DNA of 38,484 bases from Streptosporangiaceae bacterium (GTDB lineage: Bacteria; Actinomycetota; Actinomycetes; Streptosporangiales; Streptosporangiaceae): NCBI GenBank assembly GCA_019245115.1, contig JAFARZ010000119.1:1-38484 (forward strand), written 5' to 3'. A model generated the notes under the pieces. It saw only the letters and a list, made by a program, of their open reading frames with translations. It did no database searches and had not been told where the DNA came from. Positions 1 through 10,000 of the stretch are shown here, in pieces. Made by a program: the position numbers and the translations under genes. The first letter of the stretch is position 1, and every line of letters begins with the position of its first letter.

Positions 1-77
1 GGAGGTGCGGGGGGTGCGGGGGTGCCCGGAGGTGCGGGGGGTGCCGGGGTGCGGGAGGTGCGGGAGGTGCGGGGGGC
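1..77. repeat. G-rich short tandem repeat next to the whiA stop
   Basis: The first 77 bases are almost pure G-rich sequence built from degenerate copies of a 9-12 base unit (ggaggtgcgggg, gggaggtgc). The array may continue beyond the window edge. It begins immediately after the whiA stop codon. On the plus strand the runs of three to six G could fold into quadruplexes; on the minus strand it is the C-rich 3' end of the whiA transcript. No gene is supported here. Confidence 0.6.
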
Positions 78-1061
78 CTAGGGGAGCATGTCCAGGGTCA
101 GGGAGGATTCGGTGCTGGGGATGCCCTGGTCGGCGGCGCGGCGGTCGGCCATGGCCAGGAGGCGGCGGATGCGGCCGGCGATGGCGTCCTTGGTCAGGGG
201 CGGGTCGGCGAGCTGACCCAGTTCCTCCAGCGACGCCTGGCGATGTGCCATCCGCAGACGGCCGGCCATGGTCAGGTGCTCGGGAGCGTCGGAGCCGAGG
301 ATCTCCAGGGCCCGCTCGACGCGGGCGCCGGCCGCCACCGCGGCGCGGGCGCTGCGGCGCAGGTTGGCGTCGTCGAAGTTGGCCAGGCGGTTCGCGGTCG
401 CCCGGACCTCGCGGCGCATCCGGCGCTCCTCCCAGGCCATCACGGCGTCGTGCGCGCCGAGCCGGGTGAGCATGGCGGCGATCACCTCACCGTCGCGGAT
501 CACCACGCGGTCGACGCCACGCACGTCCTTGGCCTTGGCGTGGACCCGGAGCCGGCGCGCGGCGCCGACCAGGGCCAGGGCGGCCTCCGAGCCGGGGCAG
601 GTTATCTCGAGCGACATCGAGCGGCCCGGTTCCGTCAAAGACCCGTGCGCGAGGAACGCGGCACGCCAGGCGGCCTCGCAGTCGCAGGTGGCGCCGGACA
701 CGACCTGCCGGGGCAGGCCGCGGACCGGGCGGCCGTAGTTGTCGATGAGGCCGGTCTGCCGGGCCAGGCTCTCCCCGGCACCGCCCTTGCTGACCCGGAC
801 CAGGTAGCGGTTGCCCTTCCGCAGGCCGTTCGGCGCGAGCACCAGGAACTCCGCCGGATGCCCGAACAACTCGGTGATATTCGCCCGGAGCCGGCGCGCC
901 GCGGCGCCGGTGTCGAGTTCCGCCTCGATCACCACCCGGCCCTCGACGAGGTGCAGCCCGCCGGCGAATCTGAGCAGCGTGGAAACCTCCGCCTTGCGGC
1001 AGCAGGGCTTGACCACCGGAACCCGGCTGAGCTCGTCCTTCACCACGCCAGTCATCGCCAT
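78..1061 (-). CDS. whiA: DNA-binding sporulation regulator WhiA
   Basis: WhiA is a conserved Gram-positive DNA-binding protein. In Streptomyces it works with WhiB to start sporulation septation. The 327-residue product has the family's usual length. The N-terminal part (start [14 protein letters not shown], then about residues 20-220) matches the LAGLIDADG-like fold, and the last 80 residues contain the helix-turn-helix segment (EELGQL...[14 protein letters not shown]). The ATG at 1061 is chosen over the ATG six bases later because a GGGGGGAG Shine-Dalgarno-like run sits about 11 bases upstream and other actinobacterial WhiA proteins begin similarly. It follows yvcK by six bases and is the last gene of the uvrC-rapZ-yvcK-whiA run, a standard actinobacterial order. 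Confidence 0.96.
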   Translation of the reverse strand: MAMTGVVKDELSRVPVVKPCCRKAEVSTLLRFAGGLHLVEGRVVIEAELDTGAAARRLRANITELFGHPAEFLVLAPNGLRKGNRYLVRVSKGGAGESLARQTGLIDNYGRPVRGLPRQVVSGATCDCEAAWRAAFLAHGSLTEPGRSMSLEITCPGSEAALALVGAARRLRVHAKAKDVRGVDRVVIRDGEVIAAMLTRLGAHDAVMAWEERRMRREVRATANRLANFDDANLRRSARAAVAAGARVERALEILGSDAPEHLTMAGRLRMAHRQASLEELGQLADPPLTKDAIAGRIRRLLAMADRRAADQGIPSTESSLTLDMLP

Positions 1062-1067
1062 GAGGCG

Positions 1068-2006
1068 TCACTCCCCCCTCAGAACTCTCGCGTACTCGTC
1101 CGCCAGCAGGCGGGGATCGTGCCTGGGGGTGCCGTCTCCCATCGCCACGTCCGCCACGACCAGACGGGCTCCCAGCGCCCCCGCTGCCTTCTCCAGGTCC
1201 GTTAGATTACCGGCTCGGACCGCCATGCTGTCCGCGAGCACCACGTCCACCGTGAGTTCCGGTGCGTGTTCCGCGAGAACCTCCAGGTGCTTGTGCGGGG
1301 AGAACCCGTCCGTCTCCCCCGGCTGCGGGGCCAGGTTCAGTACCACGATGCGCCGCGCCGGCGTTTCGCGCAATGCCTTCGCCAGTTCGGGGACCATCAG
1401 GTGCGGCAGCACGCTGGTGAACCACGAGCCGGGGCCGAAGACCACCCAGTCCGCCTCGCCCACCGCGTCAACCGCCTGCGGCACGGCCGGCGGATTGGCC
1501 GGTTCCAGCGTGATGGACCGCACCCGACCCGGCGTGGTCGCGCACTCCTTCTGGCCCCGTACGATGCTCACCTCGCCGGGCCGCTCCGGGTCGGCCCCCA
1601 CCACCTCGGCGACGATGTCCAGCGGCACCGCGGCCATCGGCAGCACGCGGCCTCCGGTGCCCAGCAGCCTGCCCACCCACTCAAGTCCGGTGACCGTGTC
1701 CCCGAGCAGATCCCACAGCGCGACGATCAGCAGGTTCCCGAGGGCATGGCCCTCCAGTTCCCCCTGGCCGAACCGGTGCTGCACCACCCGGCTCCAGGTC
1801 GTCCCCCATTCGTCGTCGCCGCACAGCGCGGCGAGCGCCATCCGCAGGTCACCCGGCGGCAGGACGCCGAAGTCACGGCGTAGCCGCCCGCTGGAACCTC
1901 CGTCGTCCGCGACGGTGACCACCGCCACCAGATCATCGGTGACCGTGCGCAGCGCGGCCAGCGATGCGGCCAGCCCGTGCCCGCCCCCCAGGCCGACCAC
2001 TTTCAT
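1068..2006 (-). CDS. yvcK: YvcK/CofD-like gluconeogenesis factor
   Basis: Member of the YvcK (GlmR/CuvA) branch of the CofD-like family. These cytosolic proteins bind UDP-sugars and affect gluconeogenic growth and cell-wall supply. Visible motifs are the N-terminal GLGGGHGL nucleotide-binding loop, then VADDGGSSGRLR and LPPGDLRMAL, all typical of the family. The length (312 residues) is normal. I choose the ATG at 2006, which has GGGAG five bases upstream. A GTG at 2012 overlapping the rapZ stop as GTGA is also open but has no room for a ribosome site. It lies between rapZ and whiA, probably in one transcript. Confidence 0.94.
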   Translation of the reverse strand: MKVVGLGGGHGLAASLAALRTVTDDLVAVVTVADDGGSSGRLRRDFGVLPPGDLRMALAALCGDDEWGTTWSRVVQHRFGQGELEGHALGNLLIVALWDLLGDTVTGLEWVGRLLGTGGRVLPMAAVPLDIVAEVVGADPERPGEVSIVRGQKECATTPGRVRSITLEPANPPAVPQAVDAVGEADWVVFGPGSWFTSVLPHLMVPELAKALRETPARRIVVLNLAPQPGETDGFSPHKHLEVLAEHAPELTVDVVLADSMAVRAGNLTDLEKAAGALGARLVVADVAMGDGTPRHDPRLLADEYARVLRGE

Positions 2007-2008
2007 GC

Positions 2009-2893
2009 TCACTCCCGTCCGAGATCCCGGTGTGCGACCTGCACGTCTACCTCGCTCCCGGCCAGGCGATCCCGCAGTTGCTCGGCCATCGCCACGCTGC
2101 GGTGCTTGCCGCCGGTGCAGCCGACCGCGAGCGTCACGAACCGCTTGCCCTCACGCTCGAATCCCGGCAGCACCACTTTCAGTAGCTGAGTGTAAGTGTC
2201 CAGGAACTCTTCGGCACCATCCTGGGAGAGAATGTAGTCCCGGACCGGATCGTCCTGCCCCGTCATCGGGGCGAGTTCCGGGATCCAGTGCGGGTTCGGC
2301 AGGAACCGGCAGTCCGCCACCAGGTCGGCGTCGACCGGCATGCCGTACTTGAAGCCGAACGAGACGATGGACAGGCGCAGACCGCCCAGCGGGGCGGAAC
2401 CGCCGCTGAAGAAGTCCCGCATCCGGGCACGCAGCTCGTGCACGTTGAGCCGGGACGTGTCGAGGACCAGGTCGGCGTCACCGCGGACGGCGCGGAGCAG
2501 CTCGCGCTCGGCCTCGATGCCGTCGGTCACCCGGCCCGTCCCCTGCAGCGGATGCGGACGCCGCTCGCTGTCGAACCGCCGCACCAGCGTGTCCTCGGAC
2601 GCCTCGAGGAAGACGATCTGCGCCGACGCGCCCCGCGCGCCGAGCTCGCTGATGGCCGACTTCAGGTCGGTGCTGAACGCCCGGCTGCGGATGTCCACCA
2701 CGGCCGCCATCCGGGTGACCGCGCCGTTGGACCGCCGGGCCAGGTCAACCATGGTCGGCAGCAGGCCCGGGGGCAGGTTGTCGACCACGAACCAGCCGAG
2801 GTCCTCCAGCGACTTGGCGGCCGCCGTGCGGCCCGCGCCGGACATCCCGGTGATGATGACGAGGTCAGTCTGCTCGTCAGCTGCCCGTTGCAT
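2009..2893 (-). CDS. rapZ: RNase adapter/nucleotide-binding protein RapZ (YvcJ family)
   Basis: P-loop ATP/GTP-binding protein of the RapZ/YvcJ family. In E. coli RapZ steers RNase E to the GlmZ small RNA; in Gram-positives the molecular target is less clear. The Walker A loop is GMSGAGRT at residues 16-23, and the C-terminal domain carries the signature [11 protein letters not shown] choose the ATG at 2893 (294 residues) because GGGGAAGG lies eight bases upstream; a TTG at 2911 would add six residues. The start overlaps the end of uvrC by 17 bases, which suggests translational coupling, and the stop nearly abuts yvcK. Confidence 0.95.
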   Translation of the reverse strand: MQRAADEQTDLVIITGMSGAGRTAAAKSLEDLGWFVVDNLPPGLLPTMVDLARRSNGAVTRMAAVVDIRSRAFSTDLKSAISELGARGASAQIVFLEASEDTLVRRFDSERRPHPLQGTGRVTDGIEAERELLRAVRGDADLVLDTSRLNVHELRARMRDFFSGGSAPLGGLRLSIVSFGFKYGMPVDADLVADCRFLPNPHWIPELAPMTGQDDPVRDYILSQDGAEEFLDTYTQLLKVVLPGFEREGKRFVTLAVGCTGGKHRSVAMAEQLRDRLAGSEVDVQVAHRDLGRE

Positions 2894-4790
2894 CCTTCGT
2901 ACCTTCCCCAAGGGCCGCCACGATCGTCGCGGCCAGCTTCGGCCCGATTCCCGGCACCGCGCCGATCTCCGCCACGCTCGCCGCGGACAGCTTGCGCACC
3001 GAGCCGAAGTGCTTGAGCAGCGTGGCGCGGCGCGCGGGGCCCAGGCCCGGCACGTCGTCGAGCGCGCTCACGATGGCCGCCTTGCCGCGCTTCTGCCGGT
3101 GGTAGGTGATGGCGAACCGGTGCGCCTCGTCCCGGACCCGCTGCAGCAGGTACAGCCCCTCGCTGCTGCGCGCCATGATCACCGGGAATTCCTCGCCCGG
3201 CAGCCACACCTCCTCCAGCCGCTTGGCCAGGCCGCACACGGCCACGTCAGTGATGCCCAGCTCGGTCAGGGCGCGGGCCGCCGCCTCGGCCTGCGCGGCC
3301 GCCCCGTCGACGACCACCAGATTGGGCGGATAGGCGAACTTGGCGTGTCCGGCCACCGCCCGTTCGTTCATCAGGTCCTGATCTTGATTTTCCTCGAGAT
3401 AACGACGGAAGCGGCGGGTGATCACCTCGTGGATCGCGGAGATGTCGTCGGTCGCGCCCTTGATGCTGAACCGGCGGTACTCGCCCTTGCGGGCCAGGCC
3501 GTCCTCGAAGACCACCATCGACGCGACCACGTGCGTGCCCATCAGGTTCGAGACGTCGTAGCACTCGATACGCAGCGGCGCGTCATCCAGGCCGAGCGCG
3601 TCCTGGATCTCGTTGAGCGCCTTGCTGCGGGTGGTCAGGTCGCTGGCCCGCCGGGTCTTGTGCAGCGCGAGCGTTTCCTTCGCGTTGCGGCAGACGGTCT
3701 CCAGCAGCGTCTTCTTGTCACCGCGGACCGGGACGCGGAGGTTGACCGGGCCGCCGCGCCGCTCGCACAGCCACTGGGTCATCGCCACCGGGTCCGGCGG
3801 CAGGGCCGGCACGAGCACCTCGCGCGGGATGCCGGCGTTGACCGCCTCGGGCGAGGTGTCGCCGTAGAACTGGCCGAGGAACTGCTCGACCAGGCCCGCG
3901 GTGGTAATGTCCTCCACCTTCTCCAGCACCCAGCCGCGCTGGCCGCGGACCCGGCCGCCGCGCACGTAGAACACTTGGACGGCCGCCTCCAGCTGGTCTT
4001 CGGCCAGCGCGATCACGTCGCAGTCCGTGCCGTCGCCGAGCACGATGGTCTGCTTCTCCAGGGCCTTCTCCAGCGCCCGGATGTCGTCGCGCAGCCGGGC
4101 CGCCTGCTCGTACTCCTCGCGGGCCGAGGCCGCCCTCATCTGGGCCTCGAGCCGCCGGGTGAACTTCGCGGTCTGGCCGGCCATGAAATCGCAGAAATCC
4201 TCGGTGAGCACCCGGTGATCCTCGGCGCTGATACGGCCGACGCACGGCGCGGAGCACTTGCCGATATACCCGAGCAGGCAGGGCCGGCCGATCTGGCCGG
4301 ACCGCTTGAACACCCCCGCCGAGCAGGTGCGGATGGGGAACACGCGCAGCAGCGTGTCGAGCGTGTCGCGAATCGCCCAGGCATGCGAGTACGGGCCGAA
4401 GTACCTGGTCCCCTTCCGCTTCGCGCCGCGCATCACCATCGCCCGCGGATACTCCTCGGACATGGTCACCGCCAGGTACGGATAGCTCTTGTCGTCGCGG
4501 TACTTGACGTTGAACCTCGGGTCGAACTCCTTGATCCAGGAGTACTCGAGCTGGAGCGCCTCGACCTCGGTGGACACGATCGTCCAGTCCACGTCGGCCG
4601 CTGACGTGAGCATCGCCTGCGTGCGGGGATGCAGCGCGGCGAAGTCGGCGAAGTACTGATTGAGCCGCTGGCGCAGCGACTTCGCCTTCCCGACGTAGAT
4701 CACCCGCCCGCCCCTGTCACGGAACCGGTACACGCCCGGGGACTCGGGAATCGCTCCGGGTGCGGGCCGGAAGCTGAGGGGACCTGCCAC
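2877..4790 (-). CDS. uvrC: UvrABC excinuclease subunit C
   Basis: Nucleotide excision repair endonuclease subunit that makes both incisions around lesions marked by UvrA-UvrB. At 637 residues it is full length. Domains in order: GIY-YIG nuclease (GVY at 19-21, YVG at 32-34, followed by [13 protein letters not shown]); UVR domain near residues 205-235 ([13 protein letters not shown]) that binds UvrB; central RNase H-like nuclease; and a C-terminal helix-hairpin-helix pair ([18 protein letters not shown], then [12 protein letters not shown]). The GTG start at 4790 gives the usual family N-terminus (RPAPG...PESPGVYRF). The ribosome site is weak. It is the first gene of the uvrC-rapZ-yvcK-whiA run and diverges from the MMPL gene across about 61 bases. 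Confidence 0.97.
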   Translation of the reverse strand: MAGPLSFRPAPGAIPESPGVYRFRDRGGRVIYVGKAKSLRQRLNQYFADFAALHPRTQAMLTSAADVDWTIVSTEVEALQLEYSWIKEFDPRFNVKYRDDKSYPYLAVTMSEEYPRAMVMRGAKRKGTRYFGPYSHAWAIRDTLDTLLRVFPIRTCSAGVFKRSGQIGRPCLLGYIGKCSAPCVGRISAEDHRVLTEDFCDFMAGQTAKFTRRLEAQMRAASAREEYEQAARLRDDIRALEKALEKQTIVLGDGTDCDVIALAEDQLEAAVQVFYVRGGRVRGQRGWVLEKVEDITTAGLVEQFLGQFYGDTSPEAVNAGIPREVLVPALPPDPVAMTQWLCERRGGPVNLRVPVRGDKKTLLETVCRNAKETLALHKTRRASDLTTRSKALNEIQDALGLDDAPLRIECYDVSNLMGTHVVASMVVFEDGLARKGEYRRFSIKGATDDISAIHEVITRRFRRYLEENQDQDLMNERAVAGHAKFAYPPNLVVVDGAAAQAEAAARALTELGITDVAVCGLAKRLEEVWLPGEEFPVIMARSSEGLYLLQRVRDEAHRFAITYHRQKRGKAAIVSALDDVPGLGPARRATLLKHFGSVRKLSAASVAEIGAVPGIGPKLAATIVAALGEGTKDATGS

Positions 4791-4851
4791 GAATCAACTC
4801 TATGCGCGCAAGCCGCTGTCACTGTGACGGCTGGCCGGCGACGATATCTCC

Positions 4852-7185
4852 ATGGCCGCTCTTTTCGGCGCGATCGGACGGTTCTGCGTCCGTTACCGCT
4901 GGGGCGTGATGGCCGCCTGGGTAGCGGGTTGCGTTCTCGCCGTCCTGCTGCTGCCGTCGCTGGGCAGCGTGACCCAGAGCGACAACTCCTCGTTCCTGCC
5001 CGCCAGCGCGCCCTCGCAGCAGGCCGCGGCGCTGGCCGCGCCGCTCCAGGGGGCCGCGTCGCTGACCGTGGTCGACGTGGTCGTGGTCCGGCCGGACCGG
5101 GCTCCGCTCACCGCCATCGACCAGGCGGGTGTGGCATCGCTGGCCGGGCGGCTCGCCCGGGTGGCGCACGTGGTGTCGGTGCGTCCGGCGGGCCTGTCGG
5201 CCGACGGGAAGGCCGCCGAGCTCGCCGTCGCCGCTGCGCTGGCCCAGTCCGGCGGCCTGGCCACGGCCCAGCAGGCCTCGTTGTGCGCCGCGTTGCGTTC
5301 GGCCCTGCGGTCGTCCGCGCCGCCGGTCCCGGGCCTGGACGCGCACCTGGCGGGCACGGTGGCGACCCGGGTGGACAACAACAACAGTTCCACGTCCAGC
5401 GGGAGCAGCGTGCAGTGGGTGTCGATCGCCTTCGTCATCATCTTGCTGGTCGCGGTGTTCCGCTCGGTGCTGGCGCCGATCGTGGCCGTCCTGCCCGCCG
5501 TCCTGGTGGTGCTCGCGGCCGAACGGCTGACCGCCGTGGCGGCGCTGCACGGCGGGTTCGGGATCTCGCAGATCGCCTCGCTGCTGCTGATCGTGCTGGT
5601 GGTGGGGGCCGGGACCGACTACGCGCTGTTCCTGATGTTCCGGGTGCGCGAGTCGATGCGTGCCGGGGTGCCGTGTGCCGAGGCGATCGCGGGTTCGGTG
5701 GAGCGGGTCGGTGAGACCATCACGTTCTCGGCCGGGGTGCTGATCGCGGCGCTCGGCTCGCTGGCCTTCGCCACGTTCCCGTTGTACTCCGGGCTGGCCG
5801 CGCCGCTGTCGATCGGGATCGGGCTGATGCTGCTGGCCGGGCTCACCCTGTTGCCGGCCATGCTGGCCTGCCTGGGCCGGGCGGCCTTCTGGCCGTCGTC
5901 CGTGCGGCCCGGCGCGGGACGCGCCGGATGGTGGGGGCCGGCGTGCGTGCGTCTGGTGCGGCGGCCTGTTCTGGTGTTGTGTATCGGGCTGGTCGCGTTC
6001 GGGGCGCTGGCGTTGCTGTCCGGCGGGTATCTGGCCGCGGGGTTCGGCGGGCCGGTGACCGCCCCGGCGGGCAGCGACTCCGCCTCGGGTGACGCGCTGC
6101 TGGCCGCCCACTTCCCGCAGACCGCGGTCAACCCGACGGTGATCGTGCTGCGGTTGCGGCAGCCGCTGTGGACTCCGTCGGTGGCCGCGGCGGTCCTCGC
6201 CGCCGAGGACGGGCTGGCCGCCGACCGCGACTTCACCGCCGTTTCCGGTCCATTTAATCCGAACGGCGTCCGTTTCACGGCCCGGGGATACGTTTCATTG
6301 TTCGCACGCTATGGCCCGCCGCGTGGCGATTCCGCTGGTCCTTCTGATCCTGGTTCTGGTGCGGCGTATCGCGCGTACCTGGCCAGCGGTTCCTACGTGA
6401 GCGCGGACGGCCGCACGGTGTCGTTCGCGACGTTGCTGTCGGCGGGCGGGGCGACCACGACGGCGGCGGCGCAGGCGGTGCCTTCGGTCCGGCTTGACGC
6501 GTCGCGGGCGGCTCTCGTGGCCGGGGCGCCGACGTGGGGCGTGGCCGGGCAGCCGGCCTTTACCTACGACATCGCCAGGCTGTCGGACGGCGATCTGCGC
6601 ACCGTGATCCCGATCGCGGTGGCGGTCATCGCGGTGCTCCTCGCGGTGGTGATGCGCTCGCTGGTGGCGCCGCTGTACCTGATCGCGTCCGTGGTGCTGT
6701 CGTACTTCGCCGCGCTGGGGCTGACCGTGCTCGTGTTCATGAAGGCAGCCCGGCAGCCGGGGATGACGTTTATCCTGCCCTTCCTCCTGTTCGTGTTCCT
6801 GCTCGCGCTGGGCGAGGACTACAACATCCTCGTCATGACCCGGATCCGGGAGGAGTCTTGCCGGCTGCCGTTGCGGGACGCGGTGGGGCGCGCGCTGTCG
6901 GTCACCGGGACGACGGTGACCTCGGCGGGGCTGGTGCTGGCGCTGACGTTCGGGGTGCTGGCGGTGGTCGGATCCGGCAGCGCCGGGCCGGCCAACGTGC
7001 GGACGATCGTGGACGTGGGCGTCGGCCTGGCGCTCGGCGTGCTGATGGACACATTCGGAGTCCGGACCCTGCTCGTGCCGTCCGCCGTGGTGCTGATCGG
7101 TCGGTGGAACTGGTGGCCGTCGCGGCTGTCGCGGCCGGCCTCCGGTCATCCGGATACCGCTACCCTCGAATCGTGCCGGCCCTGA
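4852..7185 (+). CDS. MMPL-family RND transporter
   Basis: Integral membrane exporter of the MMPL branch of the RND superfamily, 777 residues. One hydrophobic segment at about residues 18-38 is followed by an extracytoplasmic domain, then a cluster of membrane helices. The layout then repeats. The two family hallmarks are GTDYALFLMFR in the first helix bundle and GEDYNILVMTRIR in the second, which carry the proton-relay Asp and Tyr. Such proteins export lipids, polyketides or drugs, but nothing nearby gives a substrate. The ATG at 4852 has no convincing Shine-Dalgarno sequence. The last 13 bases overlap the following metallo-hydrolase gene, so the two are probably coupled. Confidence 0.93.
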   Translation: MAALFGAIGRFCVRYRWGVMAAWVAGCVLAVLLLPSLGSVTQSDNSSFLPASAPSQQAAALAAPLQGAASLTVVDVVVVRPDRAPLTAIDQAGVASLAGRLARVAHVVSVRPAGLSADGKAAELAVAAALAQSGGLATAQQASLCAALRSALRSSAPPVPGLDAHLAGTVATRVDNNNSSTSSGSSVQWVSIAFVIILLVAVFRSVLAPIVAVLPAVLVVLAAERLTAVAALHGGFGISQIASLLLIVLVVGAGTDYALFLMFRVRESMRAGVPCAEAIAGSVERVGETITFSAGVLIAALGSLAFATFPLYSGLAAPLSIGIGLMLLAGLTLLPAMLACLGRAAFWPSSVRPGAGRAGWWGPACVRLVRRPVLVLCIGLVAFGALALLSGGYLAAGFGGPVTAPAGSDSASGDALLAAHFPQTAVNPTVIVLRLRQPLWTPSVAAAVLAAEDGLAADRDFTAVSGPFNPNGVRFTARGYVSLFARYGPPRGDSAGPSDPGSGAAYRAYLASGSYVSADGRTVSFATLLSAGGATTTAAAQAVPSVRLDASRAALVAGAPTWGVAGQPAFTYDIARLSDGDLRTVIPIAVAVIAVLLAVVMRSLVAPLYLIASVVLSYFAALGLTVLVFMKAARQPGMTFILPFLLFVFLLALGEDYNILVMTRIREESCRLPLRDAVGRALSVTGTTVTSAGLVLALTFGVLAVVGSGSAGPANVRTIVDVGVGLALGVLMDTFGVRTLLVPSAVVLIGRWNWWPSRLSRPASGHPDTATLESCRP

Positions 7186-7943
7186 CCGAGATCGCCGCGG
7201 GGATATACGTGGCGACGAGCGAGTTCATGCTCACCACGACGACCGTGGTGGCCGGTCCCGACTGCTCCTGCCTGGTGATCGACCCGGCGGTGACCGTCGC
7301 CGAGCTGACCGCGCTGGCCGCCGCGCTTGATTCCCGCGGGCTCCGCCCGGTCGTGGCATGGTCGACGCATCCGCACTGGGATCACGTGCTGTGGCACGCG
7401 TCGCTCGGCAAGGTGCCGCGGTTCGCGGCGCCGGCCGCCGTTGCCGTCCTCGACGCTGACGCCGTACGCGACGCGACGATCCTCGAGATGGAGGAGTCGG
7501 CGCCGGGTCATGACCACTCCCTGTTCGGACGGCTGACGCCGCTGCCGGGGGGCGCGGTCCCGTGGGACGGGCCCCGGGCGGAGGTGATCGTCCACGACGC
7601 GCACGCGCCCGGCCACGGCGCGGTGTTCTTTCCCGATGCCGGCGTCCTGGTGGCGGGCGACATGTGCTCCGACGTCGAGATCCCGCTGCTCGACATGCGT
7701 GCTGATGATCCCCTGGGCGACTACCGGGCCGGCTTGTCCCGGCTCGGTGCGGTGACCGGGGTACGGCGGGTGGTGCCGGGCCACGGACATGCCGGCGACA
7801 ACGCCGGGTTCCGCGGGCGCCTGGCCGCCGATTCCGCGTATCTGGACGCGCTGGCGCGCGGCGAGTCCTTCGGTGATCCGCGGATCACCGAGGACTGGCT
7901 GCGCGCCGAGCACGACAAGCAGGTGCGGTATTACCGGCGTTAA
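7173..7943 (+). CDS. Metallo-beta-lactamase-fold hydrolase
   Basis: A 256-residue MBL-fold protein. The metal-binding motif is HPHWDH at residues 66-71 (HxHxDH). A later AGDM segment and the VPGHGHAGDN loop supply the other expected metal ligands. Members hydrolyse esters, thioesters, lactams or phosphodiesters; I cannot assign a substrate. The GTG at 7173 is chosen because the protein then begins with the first strand (ALTEIAAGIYVATSEF). Reading frame upstream of it is only the antisense-like shadow of the MMPL gene. It overlaps the exporter by 13 bases. The stop is nine bases from the convergent membrane-protein stop. Confidence 0.9.
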   Translation: MPALTEIAAGIYVATSEFMLTTTTVVAGPDCSCLVIDPAVTVAELTALAAALDSRGLRPVVAWSTHPHWDHVLWHASLGKVPRFAAPAAVAVLDADAVRDATILEMEESAPGHDHSLFGRLTPLPGGAVPWDGPRAEVIVHDAHAPGHGAVFFPDAGVLVAGDMCSDVEIPLLDMRADDPLGDYRAGLSRLGAVTGVRRVVPGHGHAGDNAGFRGRLAADSAYLDALARGESFGDPRITEDWLRAEHDKQVRYYRR

Positions 7944-7952
7944 CTGGTTGGC

Positions 7953-9428
7953 TTAACGGGCCGGCTTCCCGAAATCGACCGAATCGGCGTCGTCGTCGGG
8001 CCGTGCCGCGTGATGCGGCTCGGCGGCCTCGTGTGGTCCGGCGACGTCCTGCGGCTCGGTGGTGGGGCCGGGCTCGTCGTCTTCGGTGTCCCAGGGGTCG
8101 TCCGCGTCGTCGTGCGACCCGTCCCCCCACGCGGCGGGCATATGGACGGGCACCGTGGCCGCCGCGGCCGGCGCCGGGGGCGTGATGAGCATCCACGCGC
8201 ATGACACCACCAGCACGACGACGAGCAGGCAGAAGATCCAGAACGCCGCGGTGAGCCCGTTCGTGATCGTGAGGCCGATCGCGGATGCCTGCGATTGCGA
8301 GAGGCCGAACTGCGTTGGCGGAGTTTTCTCGCTGACCTGCACCAAGGCCGAGATCGCCTGGGCCGCCATCGGGATGATGGCACCGGTCAGCAGCATCGCG
8401 CCCATCCGGACCGGCCGCCACGCGGCGGCCGCGATTACCACCAGGCCGAACGCGATCATCACGGCGAGGTCACCGGCGATCACCGCGCCCGGGTTGGCGA
8501 ACGCGTATCCGGCCGTGATGGTCTGGCTGCTGCCGGTAGAGGTGTGCAGGGCGTAGCTGTCCCACGAGGGGGCGAACGCCACCGCCGCGCCCGCTCCCGC
8601 GAGTATCAGGAGCGCGGCCCGCGCCACCTCGTAACCGCGTGGCCTGCCGGGCGCGCCGATGGACTCCGGGCCGGCGGTCCCGCCAGCGGCCGTAGCCGTC
8701 CCGCCAGCGGCCGTAGCCGTCCCGCCAGCGGTGGTAGCCGGCGTGCCGTCGGCGGTCGCGGGGGTCGCGTCGGCGGTCGCGGGCGTCGCGGAAGCCGCGT
8801 CGGCGGCGGCCTTCCGCTTCCGGCCGGCCCGCCCCATCCCGAGCCAGCAGGCCATGACCGAGCCGGCCGCGCAGGCGAGCCATCCGACCAGGCCGAACCA
8901 CAGGCCGGCGTCCGCCAGGTGCCCGCCGCCGGCGATCACGCCACCGAGATCGGCGAAGAACAGGCCGAACGTTACGATGCTCGTGCCCAGTCCCAGCAGG
9001 GCACCGGCCCGCATGCGGGCGCCGCCGAGGAGGATCAGCACCGCGCTGAGCGTCCAGGTGGCGAGGTAGATGACGTGCGGCACCAGCTGAGGAGGCTGGG
9101 AGGCGAGGCTGGATCCGCCGACGTAGCCGGGGAACAGGCTGACGACGCCGCACAGGATGCCGATCGCCAGCACAGCCGCGGCCGCCGCCGCGCCAGCGCT
9201 GGCGCTGATGGCGAGACCAGCACTGGCCGATCTGGCGGCCACGATGTTGCCCGGCGTCTCGATCGCGGTGAACCGGGACCAGGCGGCGTTCCAGCCCTCG
9301 GGGGTCTCTGGCCACCGTTCCACTGGCTCAGTGCGCGGCGCACCGACGCCCCAGATCCCGTAGGAGCGCTTTCCCCGGCCCAGTTCATAGGCCGCGCCCC
9401 GGTAGGAGATCGTCACCCTCTCGCCCAT
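7953..9428 (-). CDS. Multi-pass membrane protein of unknown function
   Basis: I do not recognise this family. The 491-residue product has a hydrophilic N-terminus (ISYRGAAYELGRGKRSYGIWG), a first group of about four hydrophobic helices (residues 70-200), a low-complexity Thr/Ala/Gly/Pro linker around 205-255, a second helix group (about 270-430) and an acidic Asp/Glu/His/Pro-rich tail. The two helix groups may be a duplicated domain. The linker is coded partly by 21-bp DNA repeats. The ATG at 9428 has GAGGA seven bases upstream. It stands alone on its strand, facing the MBL gene. A structural or sensory envelope role is possible but unsupported. Confidence 0.8.
   Translation of the reverse strand: MGERVTISYRGAAYELGRGKRSYGIWGVGAPRTEPVERWPETPEGWNAAWSRFTAIETPGNIVAARSASAGLAISASAGAAAAAAVLAIGILCGVVSLFPGYVGGSSLASQPPQLVPHVIYLATWTLSAVLILLGGARMRAGALLGLGTSIVTFGLFFADLGGVIAGGGHLADAGLWFGLVGWLACAAGSVMACWLGMGRAGRKRKAAADAASATPATADATPATADGTPATTAGGTATAAGGTATAAGGTAGPESIGAPGRPRGYEVARAALLILAGAGAAVAFAPSWDSYALHTSTGSSQTITAGYAFANPGAVIAGDLAVMIAFGLVVIAAAAWRPVRMGAMLLTGAIIPMAAQAISALVQVSEKTPPTQFGLSQSQASAIGLTITNGLTAAFWIFCLLVVVLVVSCAWMLITPPAPAAAATVPVHMPAAWGDGSHDDADDPWDTEDDEPGPTTEPQDVAGPHEAAEPHHAARPDDDADSVDFGKPAR
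8677..8740. repeat. 21-bp tandem repeat in the membrane-protein linker
   Basis: Two near-perfect copies and a diverged third copy of the unit gtcccgccagcggccgtagc(c) lie head to tail. In the minus-strand gene each unit encodes GGTATAA, extending the Ala/Thr/Gly linker between the two helix groups. Copy number could vary between strains without breaking the frame. Confidence 0.75.
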
Positions 9429-9596
9429 GGCTCAGTCCTCAGCTCGATCGTTCCCATGTCGCTATCAGACGTTATGGAACCCGCCTGAACGCTGGCTGCG
9501 CAATCCCTCTAGCGTTCCTGGATGACCGTAGGCCACCCGGAGAAGGATAGAACCAGCACGAGCGTGGAGGAAGCAAACCCCCGGACAGTTACCAAG

Positions 9597-9651
9597 GGGT
9601 ACGTTGCGCCACCCATCCCCACCTGAGGGGTACGTTGCGCCATCCATCCCC
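9597..9651 (+). repeat. Tandem pair of a dispersed 25-bp intergenic repeat (copy 1)
   Basis: Two units, 9597-9621 and 9627-9651, each begin ggggtacgttgcgcca and end ccatcccc, differ at one internal base, and are spaced 30 bases start to start. The same unit, again as a pair, appears on the opposite strand at 13384-13439. The function is unknown; a protein-binding site or a small mobile repeat are both possible. Confidence 0.75.
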
Positions 9652-9911
9652 TTCAGCATCCGCCCCGGCCCACTTTCTGAACACGCCTAGCCGCCCGCCG
9701 ACCGGCGATGCCACGGCTGGCGCGGTGATTTCACGCTTCGCGGTGACCTTGTAGTACGGGAGTTCTACGAATCAACCGCAAGGCGTAAAACCACCGCAAA
9801 CCTGCGGATCCATGTCCGGCAAATCGGGATATGGGCGATACGGGGAGCTGTTGGCGGCGGGCGGCACGGGGGCCGCGGCGCGGAGAGGATCATGAGCGAG
9901 CGGGAGCGAGC

Positions 9912-9957
9912 GCCGCGGCGGTTGCCGTCCCCCGGGGGCGGCGATTCCCGCCGTGGC
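9912..9957 (-). terminator. Candidate hairpin downstream of the secreted-protein gene
   Basis: Arms gccgcggcgg (9912-9921) and ccgccgtggc (9948-9957) pair at nine of ten positions. A second GC-rich inverted repeat (gccgtccccc/gggggcggc) is nested inside. It lies about 45 bases beyond the minus-strand stop at 10001. There is no T-tract, which is common for actinobacterial terminator-like hairpins, so the call is tentative. Confidence 0.35.
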
Positions 9958-10000
9958 TCCAAGCCGGCCGAGCGCAGCGAGGCCTGGGCGCGGAGGAAAA

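Larger units (their letters stand above)
9429..10000. other. 572-base intergenic region with a dispersed repeat
   Basis: This gap separates the membrane-protein gene from the small secreted-protein gene. It holds a tandem pair of a 25-bp repeat (9597-9651) that recurs inverted near 13384-13440, and a nested GC-rich hairpin (9912-9957). No reading frame here has convincing codon use or a ribosome site. The upstream regulatory signals of the membrane-protein gene should also lie here. Confidence 0.6.

Noticed and set aside
9597..9651. Possible small CRISPR array
   Set aside because: There are only two units with a six-base gap, so no spacers of useful length exist, and no cas gene is in the window.
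9465..9659. 64-codon minus-strand frame
   Set aside because: It lies across the 25-bp dispersed repeat and has no ribosome site or conserved feature.
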